NCBI GenBank assembly: GCA_937906765.1
Contig: CALCUV010000007.1
Span: forward strand, 1 to 6,350
DNA from: an uncultured Prevotella sp.
GTDB taxonomy: Bacteria; Bacteroidota; Bacteroidia; Bacteroidales; Bacteroidaceae
DNA: 6,350 nucleotides
Reading direction: 5' to 3'
This document shows, in pieces, positions 6,289-6,350 of this stretch (its first letter is position 1; the number at the start of each line of letters is the position of its first letter). Both the position numbers and the translations under genes were made by a program. The notes below the pieces were generated by a model, which was not told the origin of the DNA, did not search any database, and was given only the letters and a program-made list of their open reading frames with translations.

Positions 6289-6350
6289 GTTAAACCCCTT
6301 TTAATTTATCGAAGTTCCAGAGATGGATAACGATGTGCAAGTTTCAATAC
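6289..6350. other. Edge sequence that does not continue the dGTPase
   Basis: The 62 bases upstream of the truncated dGTPase have stops in all three minus-strand frames and none encodes the expected family block. One frame gives VLKLAHRYPSLELR before a stop, with only faint likeness to the expected Leu-Thr-His-Gln-Phe region. The last ten plus-strand bases are GTTTCAATAC. Nothing else can be identified. Confidence 0.4.

Noticed and set aside
6286..6310. Single-base insertion in the GGGG run as the sole cause of the dGTPase break
   Set aside because: Removing one G joins the gene to a frame reading WNFDKLKG, which still does not match the expected family block and meets a stop at the window edge, so one indel does not restore the gene.

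Overview
The window reads as a chromosomal stretch from a member of the Bacteroidota, most likely Bacteroidales and possibly Prevotella-like. This is inferred from remembered family resemblance, not from a search. The largest gene is a DUF2723 (GT117-type) giant membrane protein typical of this phylum. The dGTPase C-terminus is of the Bacteroidales type, and a TAnnTTTG promoter box typical of the phylum lies ahead of the DUF2723 gene. All three genes are on the minus strand, so transcription runs from high to low coordinates.

Region by region, in transcription order:
- 6289-6350 shows no coherent coding sequence.
- 5470-6288 holds the C-terminal part of a dGTP triphosphohydrolase. Its N-terminal HD half is missing, and an in-frame stop lies just upstream of where recognisable homology begins.
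- 5315-5440 is an intergenic composite tandem repeat: three 42-bp units, each made of four degenerate GTTCWGAN octamers plus a GTGTT-type decamer.
- 3871-5268 is a polysaccharide flippase of the Wzx/MATE-like type. It has no ATG start, and family-like sequence seems to continue upstream of the first usable start codon.
- 3784-3830 is a strong hairpin terminator with a perfect 16-bp stem, readable on both strands.
- 3416-3783 is a long intergenic region with a 13-bp direct repeat, a hairpin, and a promoter for the last gene.
- 164-3415 is the DUF2723 protein.
- 1-163 is non-coding, with nested inverted repeats.

The flippase and the DUF2723 protein could both act in surface glycan export or protein glycosylation: one flips a lipid-linked glycan, the other is a presumed GT-C-like membrane glycosyltransferase. 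This is inference from family membership and proximity. The terminator and the new promoter between them argue for separate transcripts. The dGTPase is a nucleotide-pool enzyme with no evident link to the other two. I see no rRNA, tRNA, insertion sequence or CRISPR array that can be supported. The most unusual items are the ordered octamer/42-bp array, the flippase start problem, and the broken dGTPase at the right edge.
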